In this document: positions 1 to 10,115 of the stretch, piece after piece
Layout of the letters: every line of letters starts with the position of its first letter
How positions within the stretch are numbered: position 1 is the stretch's first letter
Source of the DNA: Pseudomonas helleri
GTDB taxonomy: Bacteria > Pseudomonadota > Gammaproteobacteria > Pseudomonadales > Pseudomonadaceae
Assembly: GCF_001043025.1 (NCBI RefSeq)
Contig: NZ_JYLD01000003.1
Location: 434,001-498,000 of the forward strand
Reading direction: 5' to 3'
DNA: 64,000 nt
Translations under genes and position numbers: made by a program
Notes under the pieces: generated by a model
What the model saw: only the letters and a program-made list of their open reading frames with translations
Databases searched by the model: none
What the model was told of the DNA's origin: nothing

Positions 1-68
1 AAGAAGGCTCATGAATGGGCCATTGGCCTTATAAAGAATAGGTCAGTCTGACTCGGCAGGCGCACTAA

Positions 69-1342
<1,274 letters not shown>

Positions 1343-1367
1343 CTGACCCGCCTGAACCTCAAATACC

Positions 1368-1441
1368 TGTACAAGATATTTGACTTGTACAAGCCTGCGC
1401 TTATGATGAAACCAAGTTGTACATCGCTTAAAAGATGTACA
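1368..1441 (+). promoter_or_regulatory. Promoter with two TGTACA-N12-TGTACA operators
   Basis: Four perfect TGTACA hexamers lie at 1368-1373, 1386-1391, 1418-1423 and 1436-1441. They form two pairs, each with exactly 12 bp between half-sites. A strong promoter sits between them: TTGACT at 1380-1385 and TATGAT at 1402-1407 with a 16-bp spacer. One operator therefore overlaps the -35 and the other lies just downstream of the expected transcription start. I recall a closely similar pattern for the P. putida class II LitR (PplR) regulon. The regulator encoded two genes on (2436-3371) is the obvious candidate. Confidence 0.75.
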
Positions 1442-1464
1442 AGTATTTCTTGGAGGTTCGTCAC

Positions 1465-2433
1465 ATGGGCAGCACTGCTTCTTGCCAGCACAAACCAAAA
1501 ATTGCCATCAGTGCCTGCTTGCTGGGCGCCGAGGTTCGCTTCAATGGTGGGCACAAGGAATCGCGGCTGTGCAGTCAGACCCTGAGCGAGCATTTTGAAT
1601 TTGTACCGCTATGCCCCGAGGTTGCCATTGGCTTGGGCACTCCCCGCCAGGCCATACGGCTGGTCGGCGACCCGGCGCAGCCACAGGCTGTCGGCAGTGT
1701 CGATAACCAACTGAACGTTACCCGGCCGTTACACGATTACGGCGTCGAAATGGCCGCGGCGCATACCGACATTTGTGGCTACATCTTTATGCAAAAGTCG
1801 CCATCGTGCGGGCTTGAGCGGGTCAAGGTGTACCAGGACGGCGGCCGCCCTGCCGAATTGAGCGGCCGTGGCATTTATGCCCAGGCGTTTTGCGCGGCGC
1901 ACCCGGATTTGCCCGTGGAAGAAGACGGTCGCCTGAATGACCCGGTGCTGCGTGAAAACTTCCTGACCCGTGTGTACGCCTACAGCGAATGGCAAGCCTT
2001 GCTCAAGCAAGGCATCACGCGCCGCGCGCTCACCGAATACCACGCCCGTTACAAATATCAGCTCATGGCCAACAGCCCGGTGCAATACAAGGCGCTGGGT
2101 AACCTGCTGGGCAACCTCGGCAAGCAAGACCCGCGAGACATCGCCCCGCACTATTTCAGCGAATTGATGAAAGCGCTGAAAAAGTGCGCCACCCGGCGCA
2201 CGCACACCAACGTGCTGCAACACCTGAGCGGCTACCTCAAGCGCTCCATCAGCCCTGAAGACAAGCAGGAAATGCAGCAACTGATCAGCCAGTACCTCAA
2301 GGGCATTGTGCCGCTGGTGGTGCCACTGACCCTGCTCAAGCATCACTTCCGTCAGCACCCGGACCTTTACATCTCGCGGCAGGTCTACCTGCAACCGCAC
2401 CCTGAAAACCTCAGCCTGCGTAATGCTATCTGA
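1465..2433 (+). CDS. DUF523 and DUF1722 two-domain protein
   Basis: This 322-residue protein fuses an N-terminal DUF523 domain with a C-terminal DUF1722 (YbgA-like) domain. The DUF523 part shows KIAISACLLGAEVRFNGGHK, LCPEVAIGLGTPR and QKSPSCGLERVKVY, giving conserved cysteines. The DUF1722 part, from about residue 180, contains YHARYKYQLMAN and the SGYLKRSISPEDK region. The ATG at 1465 is chosen because GGAGG (1451-1455) precedes it; an upstream in-frame ATG at 1435 is inside the operator. Its biochemical role is not established. E. coli ybgA sits next to the photolyase gene, and here too the photolyase is two genes downstream. Confidence 0.85.
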   Translation: MGSTASCQHKPKIAISACLLGAEVRFNGGHKESRLCSQTLSEHFEFVPLCPEVAIGLGTPRQAIRLVGDPAQPQAVGSVDNQLNVTRPLHDYGVEMAAAHTDICGYIFMQKSPSCGLERVKVYQDGGRPAELSGRGIYAQAFCAAHPDLPVEEDGRLNDPVLRENFLTRVYAYSEWQALLKQGITRRALTEYHARYKYQLMANSPVQYKALGNLLGNLGKQDPRDIAPHYFSELMKALKKCATRRTHTNVLQHLSGYLKRSISPEDKQEMQQLISQYLKGIVPLVVPLTLLKHHFRQHPDLYISRQVYLQPHPENLSLRNAI

Positions 2434-2435
2434 CA

Positions 2436-3371
2436 ATGAACGATGACCTGATCATGTCCAATACACCCGACTCGGACTACAGCAAAGCCCTGGCTGAAGG
2501 CTGGATACCGATCCGCGAAGTCGCCCGCATGACCGGTGTCAACGCCGTCACGCTGCGTGCCTGGGAGCGCCGGTACGGCCTGATCGTGCCCTTTCGTACC
2601 GCCAAAGGGCACCGTCTGTTCTCTACCGACCATGTTCTGCGTATCCGACGCATTTTGACCTGGCTCAACCGCGGGGTTTCGGTCAGCCAGATCAAACCGC
2701 TGCTCGATTCTGCCCCCTCTTACCATGAGCCTGCCGACAATGATTGGCACGCATGGCGCCAAGCGCTGACCCTGGCGATCCGCGAACTGGCGGAACGCCG
2801 CCTTGATGACAACTTCAATCAGGTCATGTCGCTATACCCGGCCCAACCCTTGTGCGAGCACCTGTTGATGCCGCTGATCAGCGAGCTGGAACAACACTGG
2901 CACGGCCAATTTGGCGCGCAACTGGAACGCGTATTTTTTGAGTCCTGGCTGCGCAGCAAACTGGGCGCGCGGATTTACCACAACAACCGCTCCCTCAGCG
3001 GCCCGCCAGTGCTGCTGATCAACCAGTCAGACAGGCCATTCGAGCCCCATCTATGGCTTACCGCCCTGATGGTCAGCAGCAGCCATTGCCCGGTTGAAGT
3101 GTTTGACGCCCAGATACCCGGCAGTGAGCTGGCGGTGGCGGTCGAGCGGCTCAACGCCCGCGCGGTGGTGCTGTATTCGAGCAAACCGTTGAACCTGCAA
3201 CACCTGCCAAAACTGTTAAGTGCGATCACTTGCCCGGTGTTGATTGCCGGGCCCTCGGTGTCCATCCACAACGACGAATTAGCGGTATCCAGCGCTGAAA
3301 GCGCGGGTTTGTCTTTGGCAAAGGACCCCATCGAAGCCCATCAACGCCTGAGCCAACTTCGCCTCTTTTAG
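2436..3371 (+). CDS. MerR-family transcriptional regulator, class II LitR-like
   Basis: The N-terminal MerR winged helix (GWIPIREVARMTGVNAVTLR, then WERRYGL and GHRLFSTDHVLRIR) is joined to a B12-binding-type C-terminal domain of about 220 residues, the layout of CarH/LitR photosensors. The usual DxHxxG cobalamin motif is not visible: the equivalent stretch reads DRPFEPHLWL. This fits class II LitR proteins, which do not sense light through adenosylcobalamin themselves. It lies 2 bp after the DUF523 gene and just before photolyase. It probably represses its own operon through the TGTACA-N12-TGTACA sites. Translation may start at 2436 or at the next ATG (2454); neither has a clear ribosome-binding site. 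Confidence 0.82.
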   Translation: MNDDLIMSNTPDSDYSKALAEGWIPIREVARMTGVNAVTLRAWERRYGLIVPFRTAKGHRLFSTDHVLRIRRILTWLNRGVSVSQIKPLLDSAPSYHEPADNDWHAWRQALTLAIRELAERRLDDNFNQVMSLYPAQPLCEHLLMPLISELEQHWHGQFGAQLERVFFESWLRSKLGARIYHNNRSLSGPPVLLINQSDRPFEPHLWLTALMVSSSHCPVEVFDAQIPGSELAVAVERLNARAVVLYSSKPLNLQHLPKLLSAITCPVLIAGPSVSIHNDELAVSSAESAGLSLAKDPIEAHQRLSQLRLF

Positions 3372-3389
3372 TGTTTTCAAGGAACAGAC

Positions 3390-4835
3390 ATGCAACTTTT
3401 GTGGTTACGCAGCGATTTGCGCCAACATGACAACACCGCCCTGAGCGCCAGTGCCGAGCGCGGCCCGACCGTGGCCGTGTACCTGATCAGCCCTGAGCAA
3501 TGGCTGGCGCACGACGATGCTCCCTGCAAAGTCGATTTCTGGCTGCGCAACCTGCGCACCTTGAGCGACAGCCTGCAACGGTTGAACATCCCGCTGCTTA
3601 TCCGCACCGCCGACACCTGGGATCAGGCCCCCGCCGTGCTGCTTGAGTTGTGCCAGCAATTGGGCATTGATGACGTGCACGTCAACGAGGAATACGGCAT
3701 CCACGAAACCCGTCGCGACCAGGCTGTTGCCGACTCACTTAAGGCCCAAGGCATCGGCTTTCACAGCTATCTGGACCAGCTACTGTTTGCGCCCGGCAGC
3801 CTACTGACGCAGTCCGGCTCGTATTTTAAGGTGTTCACCCAGTTCCGTCGGCTCTGCTACAACCGCCTGCACATGGCCCTGCCGAAAACCGTCGCGGCGC
3901 CCAAAGCGCAAGCGGCCCTGCTGATCAAACGCGATAGCGTGCCGCAGGCCATCTCCGGCTTTGAAACACCGCCCCAGGCTCTGCGTGATCTCTGGCCCGC
4001 CGGTGAAGATGAAGCCCATGAGCGTTTGGCGCGCTTTACCAGTGAACAAATTCACTATTACCAGGACGAGCGCGATTTACCCGCCAAGCCGGGCACCAGC
4101 CAGCTGTCCACTTATTTGGCCGCAGGCGTTCTTTCGCCTCGCCAGTGCTTGCATGCGGCGCTGGGCAGCAACAACGGTGAGTTCGAAAGCGGCAGCCCTG
4201 GCGTCTTCACCTGGGTTAACGAACTGCTCTGGCGCGAGTTCTACAAACATGTGCTGGTGGGCTTCCCGCGTGTCTCACGGCACCGCGCCTTCAAACCAGA
4301 AACCGAATATTTGCCTTGGCGTAACGCCCCGGACGAACTGGCCGCCTGGCAAGAAGGCCGTACCGGCGTGCCGATTGTCGACGCGGCGATCCGCCAACTG
4401 CTGGCCACCGGCTGGATGCACAACCGCCTGCGCATGGTGGTGGCGATGTTCCTGACCAAAAACCTGTTGATCGACTGGCGCGAAGGCGAGCGTTTTTTCA
4501 TGCGTCATTTGATTGATGGCGACCTCGCGGCCAACAACGGCGGCTGGCAGTGGAGCGCGTCAACCGGTACAGACTCCGTTCCGTATTTCAGAATTTTCAA
4601 CCCGTTAAGCCAGTCCGAGCGCTTCGATTCTGAAGGGCAATTCATCAAGCACTGGTTGCCCGAGCTCGCTGCACTGAATAAAAAAGAAGTGCACAACCCG
4701 GCGTCTGCTGGCGGCCTGTTTGGTGTAGCCAATTACCCTGCGCCCATTGTCGATCTGAAGAAAAGCCGAGAACGCGCCCTCAGCGCCTTCAAAAGCCTGC
4801 CTTCACGACAACTTCTCGAGGTGGAACATGATTGA
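3390..4835 (+). CDS. phrB: Deoxyribodipyrimidine photolyase
   Basis: At 481 residues this matches class I CPD photolyases, which use light and FADH- to split cyclobutane pyrimidine dimers. The N-terminal antenna domain starts QLLWLRSDLRQHDNTAL. The FAD-binding domain carries WVNELLWREFYKH, GVPIVDAAIRQLLATGWMHN and LAANNGGWQWSASTGTD, and ends near PYFRIFNP, all hallmark segments. Tryptophans of the electron-transfer chain lie in these blocks. A GGAAC Shine-Dalgarno precedes the ATG. It is in line with the LitR-like regulator upstream and overlaps the following SDR gene by 8 nt, so the set is probably one light-induced operon. Confidence 0.95.
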   Translation: MQLLWLRSDLRQHDNTALSASAERGPTVAVYLISPEQWLAHDDAPCKVDFWLRNLRTLSDSLQRLNIPLLIRTADTWDQAPAVLLELCQQLGIDDVHVNEEYGIHETRRDQAVADSLKAQGIGFHSYLDQLLFAPGSLLTQSGSYFKVFTQFRRLCYNRLHMALPKTVAAPKAQAALLIKRDSVPQAISGFETPPQALRDLWPAGEDEAHERLARFTSEQIHYYQDERDLPAKPGTSQLSTYLAAGVLSPRQCLHAALGSNNGEFESGSPGVFTWVNELLWREFYKHVLVGFPRVSRHRAFKPETEYLPWRNAPDELAAWQEGRTGVPIVDAAIRQLLATGWMHNRLRMVVAMFLTKNLLIDWREGERFFMRHLIDGDLAANNGGWQWSASTGTDSVPYFRIFNPLSQSERFDSEGQFIKHWLPELAALNKKEVHNPASAGGLFGVANYPAPIVDLKKSRERALSAFKSLPSRQLLEVEHD

Positions 4836-5598
4836 AGGTCGTCGCATCTGGTTAACCGGCGCCAGCAGCGGTATTGGCGCGCACATGGCAAAAGAGCTGC
4901 TGCAACGCGGCGCTCACCTTGCCTTGACCGCCCGTACCCTGGGCCCGCTGGTGGCGTTGTCTGAACGCTTCCCCGGCCAGGTGTTGCTGGTGCCCGGCGA
5001 CCTGACCGACCATCTGCAAGTGCGTGAAATCGGCATGACCATCGCGCAAAGCTGGGGCGCCCTGGACACGGTCATCCTGAGCGCCGGGACCTGTGAATAT
5101 GTCGATGTCAGCCAATTTGATGCGCGGGTGATCGAGCGCTCGGTGTGCACCAACTTGCTGGCCAGCAGTTATTGCATTGAAAGCGCGCTGCCCTTGCTGC
5201 GCGCCGGACGCTCACCGCATCTGGTGGGCGTAGTCAGTGCGGTCACGGCCTCGCCGCAGCGCCGGGCACAAGCTTTTGGTGCGGCAAAGTCGGGGCTGCG
5301 TTACTTGCTCGAATCACTGCGGGTTGATCTGGCCGACGAAGGCATTGATGTGACCTTGGTCAGCCCAGGCTTTGTCGATACGTCGCGGGCAGAAAACCCT
5401 GAGCTGTCGATACAGGGCCGCTGGCCTGCCTCTAAAGCCGCTGCGTACATCTGCCAGCAGTTGCAAAAACGGCCACGGGAGGTCGTGTTCCCGACCCGCT
5501 TGCTAAAACTGCTCAACCTGCTGGCCACCCTGCCAAAACGCGTGCAGGTTGCACTGGCCAAGCGCCTGTCACGCAACCAGGGCGAGACGTCGCTCTAA
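4828..5598 (+). CDS. Short-chain dehydrogenase/reductase family protein
   Basis: The 256-residue protein has the SDR nucleotide-binding motif TGASSGIG at residues 10-17 and a following basic ARTLG loop. The catalytic region reads VVSAVTASPQRRAQAFGAAK: the serine is present (about 137), but the YxxxK tyrosine is replaced by Phe150, with Lys154 kept. The usual NAG motif reads SAG. Two changes in conserved motifs suggest altered or lost reductase chemistry, unless another residue takes over. It overlaps the end of phrB by 8 nt and is presumably cotranscribed and coupled to it. The substrate is unknown. Confidence 0.82.
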   Translation: MIEGRRIWLTGASSGIGAHMAKELLQRGAHLALTARTLGPLVALSERFPGQVLLVPGDLTDHLQVREIGMTIAQSWGALDTVILSAGTCEYVDVSQFDARVIERSVCTNLLASSYCIESALPLLRAGRSPHLVGVVSAVTASPQRRAQAFGAAKSGLRYLLESLRVDLADEGIDVTLVSPGFVDTSRAENPELSIQGRWPASKAAAYICQQLQKRPREVVFPTRLLKLLNLLATLPKRVQVALAKRLSRNQGETSL

Positions 5599-5669
5599 GC
5601 CAGTGATTGTGCGGGTGACTGGTCAGCGGGTTCACACCTGAGCGCAGCTGTGCCTTACACTGCGCGCCT

Positions 5670-5975
5670 ATGACCAACATCCCCCTGAACGACATTACCG
5701 AACCCGCCGTTACCTGTTCAACGTGCGCAGCCTGTTGCTGCCAACTGGAAGTGATGCTGATCACCGACACCGGTGTGCCCGAGCGTTTTATCGACACCGA
5801 TGACTGGGGCGGTGAGGTGATGCTCAGGCTCGATGATGGCTGGTGTGCTGCGCTGGATCGCAACACCATGATGTGCACGATCTACGAACAGCGCCCGCTG
5901 ATTTGTCGAGACTTCGAGATGGGCGACGTTGAATGCCTGAATGAACGCCAGGGGATTTCGACGGCGTACGTGTAG
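5670..5975 (+). CDS. YkgJ family cysteine-cluster protein
   Basis: This 101-residue protein has an N-terminal cysteine cluster (CSTCAACCCQLEV) and further cysteines in WCAALD, MMCTIYEQRPLICRDFEMG and VECLNE. This is the spacing of the YkgJ/CxxCxxCC zinc- or iron-binding family (Pfam YkgJ). There is no signal peptide. It lies 71 bp after the SDR gene and may be transcribed separately. Its stop codon is inside a REP-like inverted repeat that likely ends the transcript. The ribosome-binding site is weak. The function of the family is not firmly known. Confidence 0.8.
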   Translation: MTNIPLNDITEPAVTCSTCAACCCQLEVMLITDTGVPERFIDTDDWGGEVMLRLDDGWCAALDRNTMMCTIYEQRPLICRDFEMGDVECLNERQGISTAYV

Positions 5976-6031
5976 GAGCGAGCGTCTTTTTAAGATCAAA
6001 AGATCGCGAGGCGAGCTCGCTCCTACAGGGG
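5971..6031. repeat. REP-like palindrome, copy 1
   Basis: The 13-nt arm at 5971-5983 is exactly complementary to 6015-6027. The arm contains TAGGAGCGAGC, typical of Pseudomonas REP elements. The 34 nt from 5998 to 6031 recur with one mismatch at 42553-42586. It lies between the convergent ykgJ-like and pagL genes, overlaps the former's stop codon, and may act as a bidirectional transcript end. Confidence 0.8.
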
Positions 6032-6034
6032 TGG

Positions 6035-6553
6035 TTACAGCGGGAGGGTGTAGTGCAGCGAGTAGCTTTCTACGCCGTCGTTGGTGCTGGATAACCCGGC
6101 ATTGGAGTAGTGAGTCGCGCGAATGCCGACTTCATGCCCACCGGCAAAGCGCAGGCCAAAGCCCAGGCGGTCTTCAAACTGGAACGCCGTGCCCAATTTG
6201 TTGCGCTCGACCTCGGTGTGGCCAAACACCGCCACGCCGATACCGGCTTCCAGGTAAGGCTTGACCGTTTCACCCGCAAATTCGTACACAAAGACAGGCG
6301 AGAACGACAGGCTGTTGTTCGCCGAAGACTTGTCGCCTTCCCAGTAGGTGTAAGCGCCGCTCCAGTAACCGGTCAAACGACCGACGTCACTTTGCAGCCA
6401 GCTTTTGTCCCAATTTGAATTCAAGCCCAGACGATAGGTCATCGTTGACTCACTGGTGTGCCCCACACCGAATTCAATGCCGGCCGCTTGTGCCGTATAG
6501 CTATACCCCAGAGCGGCCGTTGCCAGCGCCACCAAGCCAATCAAACGTTTCAT
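6035..6553 (-). CDS. pagL: Lipid A 3-O-deacylase (PagL), outer membrane
   Basis: The 172-residue precursor has a signal peptide (KRLIGLVALATAALGYSYTAQA) and then alternating beta-strand sequence ending in an aromatic residue pattern typical of a small outer-membrane barrel. The C-terminal RATHYSNAGLSSTNDG motif supplies His148 and Ser150, with Glu162 twelve residues on, matching the His-Ser-Glu triad spacing of P. aeruginosa PagL. The enzyme removes the 3-position acyl chain from lipid A and so tunes LPS. It stands alone between a REP element and murI, which points the same way. PagL is also found beside murI and phr in PAO1, as I recall. Confidence 0.88.
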   Translation of the reverse strand: MKRLIGLVALATAALGYSYTAQAAGIEFGVGHTSESTMTYRLGLNSNWDKSWLQSDVGRLTGYWSGAYTYWEGDKSSANNSLSFSPVFVYEFAGETVKPYLEAGIGVAVFGHTEVERNKLGTAFQFEDRLGFGLRFAGGHEVGIRATHYSNAGLSSTNDGVESYSLHYTLPL

Positions 6554-6668
6554 ATGAAAATCCTATTTTCGTATGCCGATCTTAATTTTTATGTACCTCA
6601 TCAAACCGATGAGTATGAATCTCCAGCCCCTGAGAAAGTTCAACGACTCAAATGCTCTTCATGTTTTC

Positions 6669-7460
6669 TTACAGATCGAAGCTTCGCACAAGACCAGATT
6701 TATTCCACAACACATGAAGGATATTTCTTAGAGATTCGGGGGACGCGCTGGTCCATAGCTGTGTTTCCCGCGCAGGACCGCTCGCCAACAGGCCGCGCTC
6801 GTCCAATAAGCGTTGCAGTTGGCGGGCCACGGCGGCGCCGGTGTCGATCAAGACGATCGACGGTGGGAGCATTTGGCTGAGCAAAGGCTTGAGGAAGGGG
6901 TAATGCGTGCAGCCCAGAATAATGGTGTCGCAGCCGGCGGCCAGCAGCGGCTCGACATAGCCGCGCAGCATCGTGCGCAAGGCCTCGCTGCTCAGATCGC
7001 CGGTTTCGATCAATTCCACCAGGCCGGGGCACGGCTGGGTGATGACCTTTACGGTGCTGGCGAAGCGGTCGAGCAAGGCGGCGAACTTGGCACTCTGCAA
7101 GGTGCCGGTGGTGGCGAGCACGCCGACCACGCCACTGCGGGTCGCTGCCGCAGCGGGTTTTACCGCAGGCTCCATGCCGACCATGGGCCAGTCGGGGTAG
7201 CGCTGACGCAAATCCGCCACGGCCGCCACGGTCGCTGTGTTGCACGCCAGCACCAGAGCTTTGGCCCCTTCGCGCTGAAAGAACTCAGCCATGATTGCGC
7301 AGCGCTCACGAATGAACTCGGGGCTTTTTTCGCCGTAGGGAATATGCCCGCAGTCGCCGACATAGAGCAGCGATTCGTTGGGCAACAATTGGTTGATCTC
7401 ACGCAACACCGACAAACCGCCGACGCCGGAATCGAACACACCAATCGGCGCTTCACTCAT
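6669..7460 (-). CDS. murI: Glutamate racemase
   Basis: This 263-residue enzyme makes D-glutamate from L-glutamate for peptidoglycan. The two catalytic cysteines are seen in ACNTATVAA (Cys73) and LGCTHYPF (Cys184), and the N-terminus has the conserved [10 protein letters not shown] substrate loop. Length is normal. Its ATG overlaps the end of moeB by 8 nt, so it is the distal gene of the hemA-prfA-prmC-moeB-murI run and probably translated by coupling. The extra C-terminal stretch after residue 235 is poorly conserved in general. Confidence 0.95.
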   Translation of the reverse strand: MSEAPIGVFDSGVGGLSVLREINQLLPNESLLYVGDCGHIPYGEKSPEFIRERCAIMAEFFQREGAKALVLACNTATVAAVADLRQRYPDWPMVGMEPAVKPAAAATRSGVVGVLATTGTLQSAKFAALLDRFASTVKVITQPCPGLVELIETGDLSSEALRTMLRGYVEPLLAAGCDTIILGCTHYPFLKPLLSQMLPPSIVLIDTGAAVARQLQRLLDERGLLASGPARETQLWTSASPESLRNILHVLWNKSGLVRSFDL

Positions 7461-8208
7461 GGCCAGCCCCGCACACGCTACAGGCCGGATCGCGCTTGAC
7501 CCGCAACTCGCGAAAGCGCGTGGTCACGGCGTCAATCAATAACAGGCGCCCCACCAGTGGCTCGCCAAAACCGGCCAGCAGCTTGAGTGCCTCCAGCGCT
7601 TGCAGGCTGCCGACCAGCCCCACCAGTGGACCGATGACGCCGGCTTCGCTGCAGGTCAGCTCTTCGTCGCTGCCGTGCCCATATAAACAGTGGTAACACG
7701 GGCTCGCGGGCTGGCGCGGGTCAAAAACCGATAATTGCCCCTCAAGGCGAATCGCCGCACCGCTAACCAGTGGCTTGCGCGCCGCGACACAGGCGCGGTT
7801 GACGGCCTCGCGGGTGCCAAAGTTGTCACAGCAATCGAGCACCACGTCCACCGCGGACACGGCCTCGGCCAGCGAGTCGGCATCCAGTGCCGAGCGATGG
7901 GCAACCAGTTTGATGTGCGGGTTAAGCAGACGAAGACGGCGCATGGCCGAGTCGACCTTGCTTTCGCCGACATTGGCGCTGTCGTGGATGATCTGGCGTT
8001 GCAGGTTGGTCACGTCGACGCTGTCGAAGTCAGCCACGTGCAACTCACCCACCCCCGCTGCCGCCAAGTACAGCGCCACCGGCGAACCCAGCCCGCCCAG
8101 ACCGACAATCAGCGCACGGCTGTTTTTCAGCTTGAGCTGGCCGTCGATGTCGACCTGTTGCAACAGGATCTGTCGGCTATAGCGCAACAGCTCCTCATCG
8201 GTCAGCAC
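7453..8208 (-). CDS. moeB: MoeB/ThiF-family adenylyltransferase (molybdopterin-synthase adenylyltransferase)
   Basis: This 251-residue E1-like protein adenylates the C-terminus of a small sulfur carrier (MoaD or ThiS type). The ATP site is [20 protein letters not shown], followed by the [13 protein letters not shown] block. Two CxxC pairs (CYHC near residue 172 and CSVC near the C-terminus) form the structural zinc site. No rhodanese domain is appended, as in E. coli MoeB. It starts at GTG and overlaps prmC by 7 nt. No MoaD or ThiS gene is in the window, so which carrier it serves cannot be decided. Confidence 0.9.
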   Translation of the reverse strand: MLTDEELLRYSRQILLQQVDIDGQLKLKNSRALIVGLGGLGSPVALYLAAAGVGELHVADFDSVDVTNLQRQIIHDSANVGESKVDSAMRRLRLLNPHIKLVAHRSALDADSLAEAVSAVDVVLDCCDNFGTREAVNRACVAARKPLVSGAAIRLEGQLSVFDPRQPASPCYHCLYGHGSDEELTCSEAGVIGPLVGLVGSLQALEALKLLAGFGEPLVGRLLLIDAVTTRFRELRVKRDPACSVCGAGHE

Positions 8209-9032
8209 GGCAGGCGGCCCAGGGTAATGCGTTCGTGGGCGCCCAGGTCTTTGCGGCTTTCTACCTGTTCAAAGCCCGCGCCTTGCAGCAGCTCACGAAC
8301 CGCAGCCGCTTGGTCGTAGCCGTGCTCAAGCATCAACCAGCCACCGGCATTTAAATGCAACGGAGCTTGGGCAATGATGTGGCGAATGTCATCCAGCCCG
8401 TCAGCACCGGCCACCAGCGCACTTTCAGGCTCGAAGCGCACGTCACCTTCGGCCAGGTGCGAGTCACCTGCGGCGATGTAGGGCGGGTTGCTGATGATCA
8501 GGTCAAAGCGTTGATCGGCCAGAGCGCTGAACCAGTGGCTGTGCAGTACGCTGACGTTGGCCAGTTGCAAACGCTGGCGGTTGCGTTCGGCCAGCGCCAC
8601 GGCTTCAGGCACGCGGTCGACCGCCGTCACCTGCCAGGCGCCACGCTCACTGGCCAACGCGAGGGCAATCGCCCCGCTGCCGGTGCCCAGGTCCAGCACT
8701 TTGGCCGGGGTCTGGGGCAGCAACGCCAATGCCGTTTCGACCAGCAGCTCGGTGTCCGGGCGCGGGATCAAGGTGTGCGGCGCGACTTCCAGGTCGAGCT
8801 TCCAAAACCCTTGCTGGCCCAAAATATAGGCCACCGGTTCACCTTGGCGACGGCGCTGCAAGAAGTCTGAAAAGGTCGACGCGGCTTCGCTGCTGACGAT
8901 TTTTTCTGGCCACGTGTGCAGGTAACTGCGCGGTTTGCCCAGCGCGGCCGCCAGCAACAGCTCCGCATCAAGACGGGCGGTGGGCGAGTCGGGCAATTCA
9001 GCGGCACGTAACAAACTGGCAATAATGGTCAT
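8202..9032 (-). CDS. prmC: Release factor glutamine methyltransferase
   Basis: This 276-residue SAM-dependent enzyme methylates the glutamine of the GGQ motif in release factors. It has an N-terminal helical domain, the SAM motif VLDLGTGSGAIALALA and the catalytic NPPY motif in DLIISNPPYIAAG. It begins directly after the prfA stop codon, placing the modifying enzyme immediately downstream of its substrate's gene, a common bacterial arrangement. Length is typical and no anomaly is seen. Confidence 0.96.
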   Translation of the reverse strand: MTIIASLLRAAELPDSPTARLDAELLLAAALGKPRSYLHTWPEKIVSSEAASTFSDFLQRRRQGEPVAYILGQQGFWKLDLEVAPHTLIPRPDTELLVETALALLPQTPAKVLDLGTGSGAIALALASERGAWQVTAVDRVPEAVALAERNRQRLQLANVSVLHSHWFSALADQRFDLIISNPPYIAAGDSHLAEGDVRFEPESALVAGADGLDDIRHIIAQAPLHLNAGGWLMLEHGYDQAAAVRELLQGAGFEQVESRKDLGAHERITLGRLPC

Positions 9033-10115
9033 TTATTCACCCAGGGCTGTCAGTTGGTCAGCCTGATATTCCGCTAACAATGGCTCAATAACGGCATCAA
9101 CACCGCCGGCCAATACTTCATCCAGTGAATACAAGGTCAAGTTGACGCGATGGTCTGTGACACGGCCTTGCGCGAAGTTGTAGGTGCGAATGCGCTCGGA
9201 ACGGTCGCCCGAACCCACCAGCAATTTACGCTCGCTGGCGATCGCGTTGGCCGCGGCGCTGGTTTGCTGGTCATTCAATTTAGCTGAAAGCCAGGACATC
9301 GCCCGTGCCCGGTTTTTATGCTGGGAACGCTCTTCCTGACACTCGACCACAATGCCGGTCGGCAAGTGCGTGATACGAATGGCCGAGTCGGTTTTGTTAA
9401 CGTGCTGACCACCCGCCCCCGAGGAACGGTAGGTGTCGACGCGCAAGTCGGCCGGGTTGATCTCGATCGCTTCTTGCTCGTCGGGCTCAGGCAAAACGGC
9501 AACGGTACAGGCCGACGTATGGATACGGCCCTGGGATTCGGTGGCCGGTACACGCTGTACGCGGTGGGCGCCGGACTCGAACTTCAGCTTGCCGTAGACA
9601 TTGTCGCCTTCGACCCGGGCGATGACTTCTTTATAGCCACCATGTTCGCCGATGCTTTCCGACAAAATCTCGACCCGCCAGCCACGACGCTCGGCGTAGC
9701 GCGAGTACATGCGAAACAGGTCGCCAGCAAAAATGGCCGCTTCATCACCGCCGGTGCCCGCTCGAATTTCGAGGAAAACGTTGCGCCCGTCGTTCGGGTC
9801 TTTGGGCAAGAGCATGCGTTGCAGGTCTTTTTCCAGCCCGATGAGCTGTTCTTTGGCTTCGCGGACTTCTTCAACCGCCATTTCGCGCATGTCAGGGTCG
9901 TTGTCCTTGAGCAGCGCCTGGGCACCTTCGAGGTCGTCCTGCACCTTGAGCCACTGAACGTAGGCGGCAACAATGGGCTCAACCTCCGCGTACTCCTTGG
10001 AGTAGGCGCGGAACTTGGTTTGATCAGAAATGACCTCGCCATCGCCAAGCAAGGCGGTCAATTCTTCAAATCGATCCCGGAGGATGTCCAGCTTATTAAG
10101 CAGTGACGCTTTCAT
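9033..10115 (-). CDS. prfA: Peptide chain release factor 1
   Basis: At 360 residues this is a standard RF1. The GGQ motif that triggers peptidyl-tRNA hydrolysis is at 235-237 in [15 protein letters not shown]. The stop-codon recognition tripeptide is PAT at 190-192, the RF1 (UAA/UAG) type rather than the SPF of RF2. It shares one nucleotide with the hemA stop codon and is followed at once by prmC, so the three genes are coupled. Confidence 0.98.
   Translation of the reverse strand: MKASLLNKLDILRDRFEELTALLGDGEVISDQTKFRAYSKEYAEVEPIVAAYVQWLKVQDDLEGAQALLKDNDPDMREMAVEEVREAKEQLIGLEKDLQRMLLPKDPNDGRNVFLEIRAGTGGDEAAIFAGDLFRMYSRYAERRGWRVEILSESIGEHGGYKEVIARVEGDNVYGKLKFESGAHRVQRVPATESQGRIHTSACTVAVLPEPDEQEAIEINPADLRVDTYRSSGAGGQHVNKTDSAIRITHLPTGIVVECQEERSQHKNRARAMSWLSAKLNDQQTSAAANAIASERKLLVGSGDRSERIRTYNFAQGRVTDHRVNLTLYSLDEVLAGGVDAVIEPLLAEYQADQLTALGE

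Noticed and set aside
9318..10106. 262-codon open frame on the + strand opposite prfA
   Set aside because: prfA on the other strand has GGQ and PAT motifs; this is its shadow.
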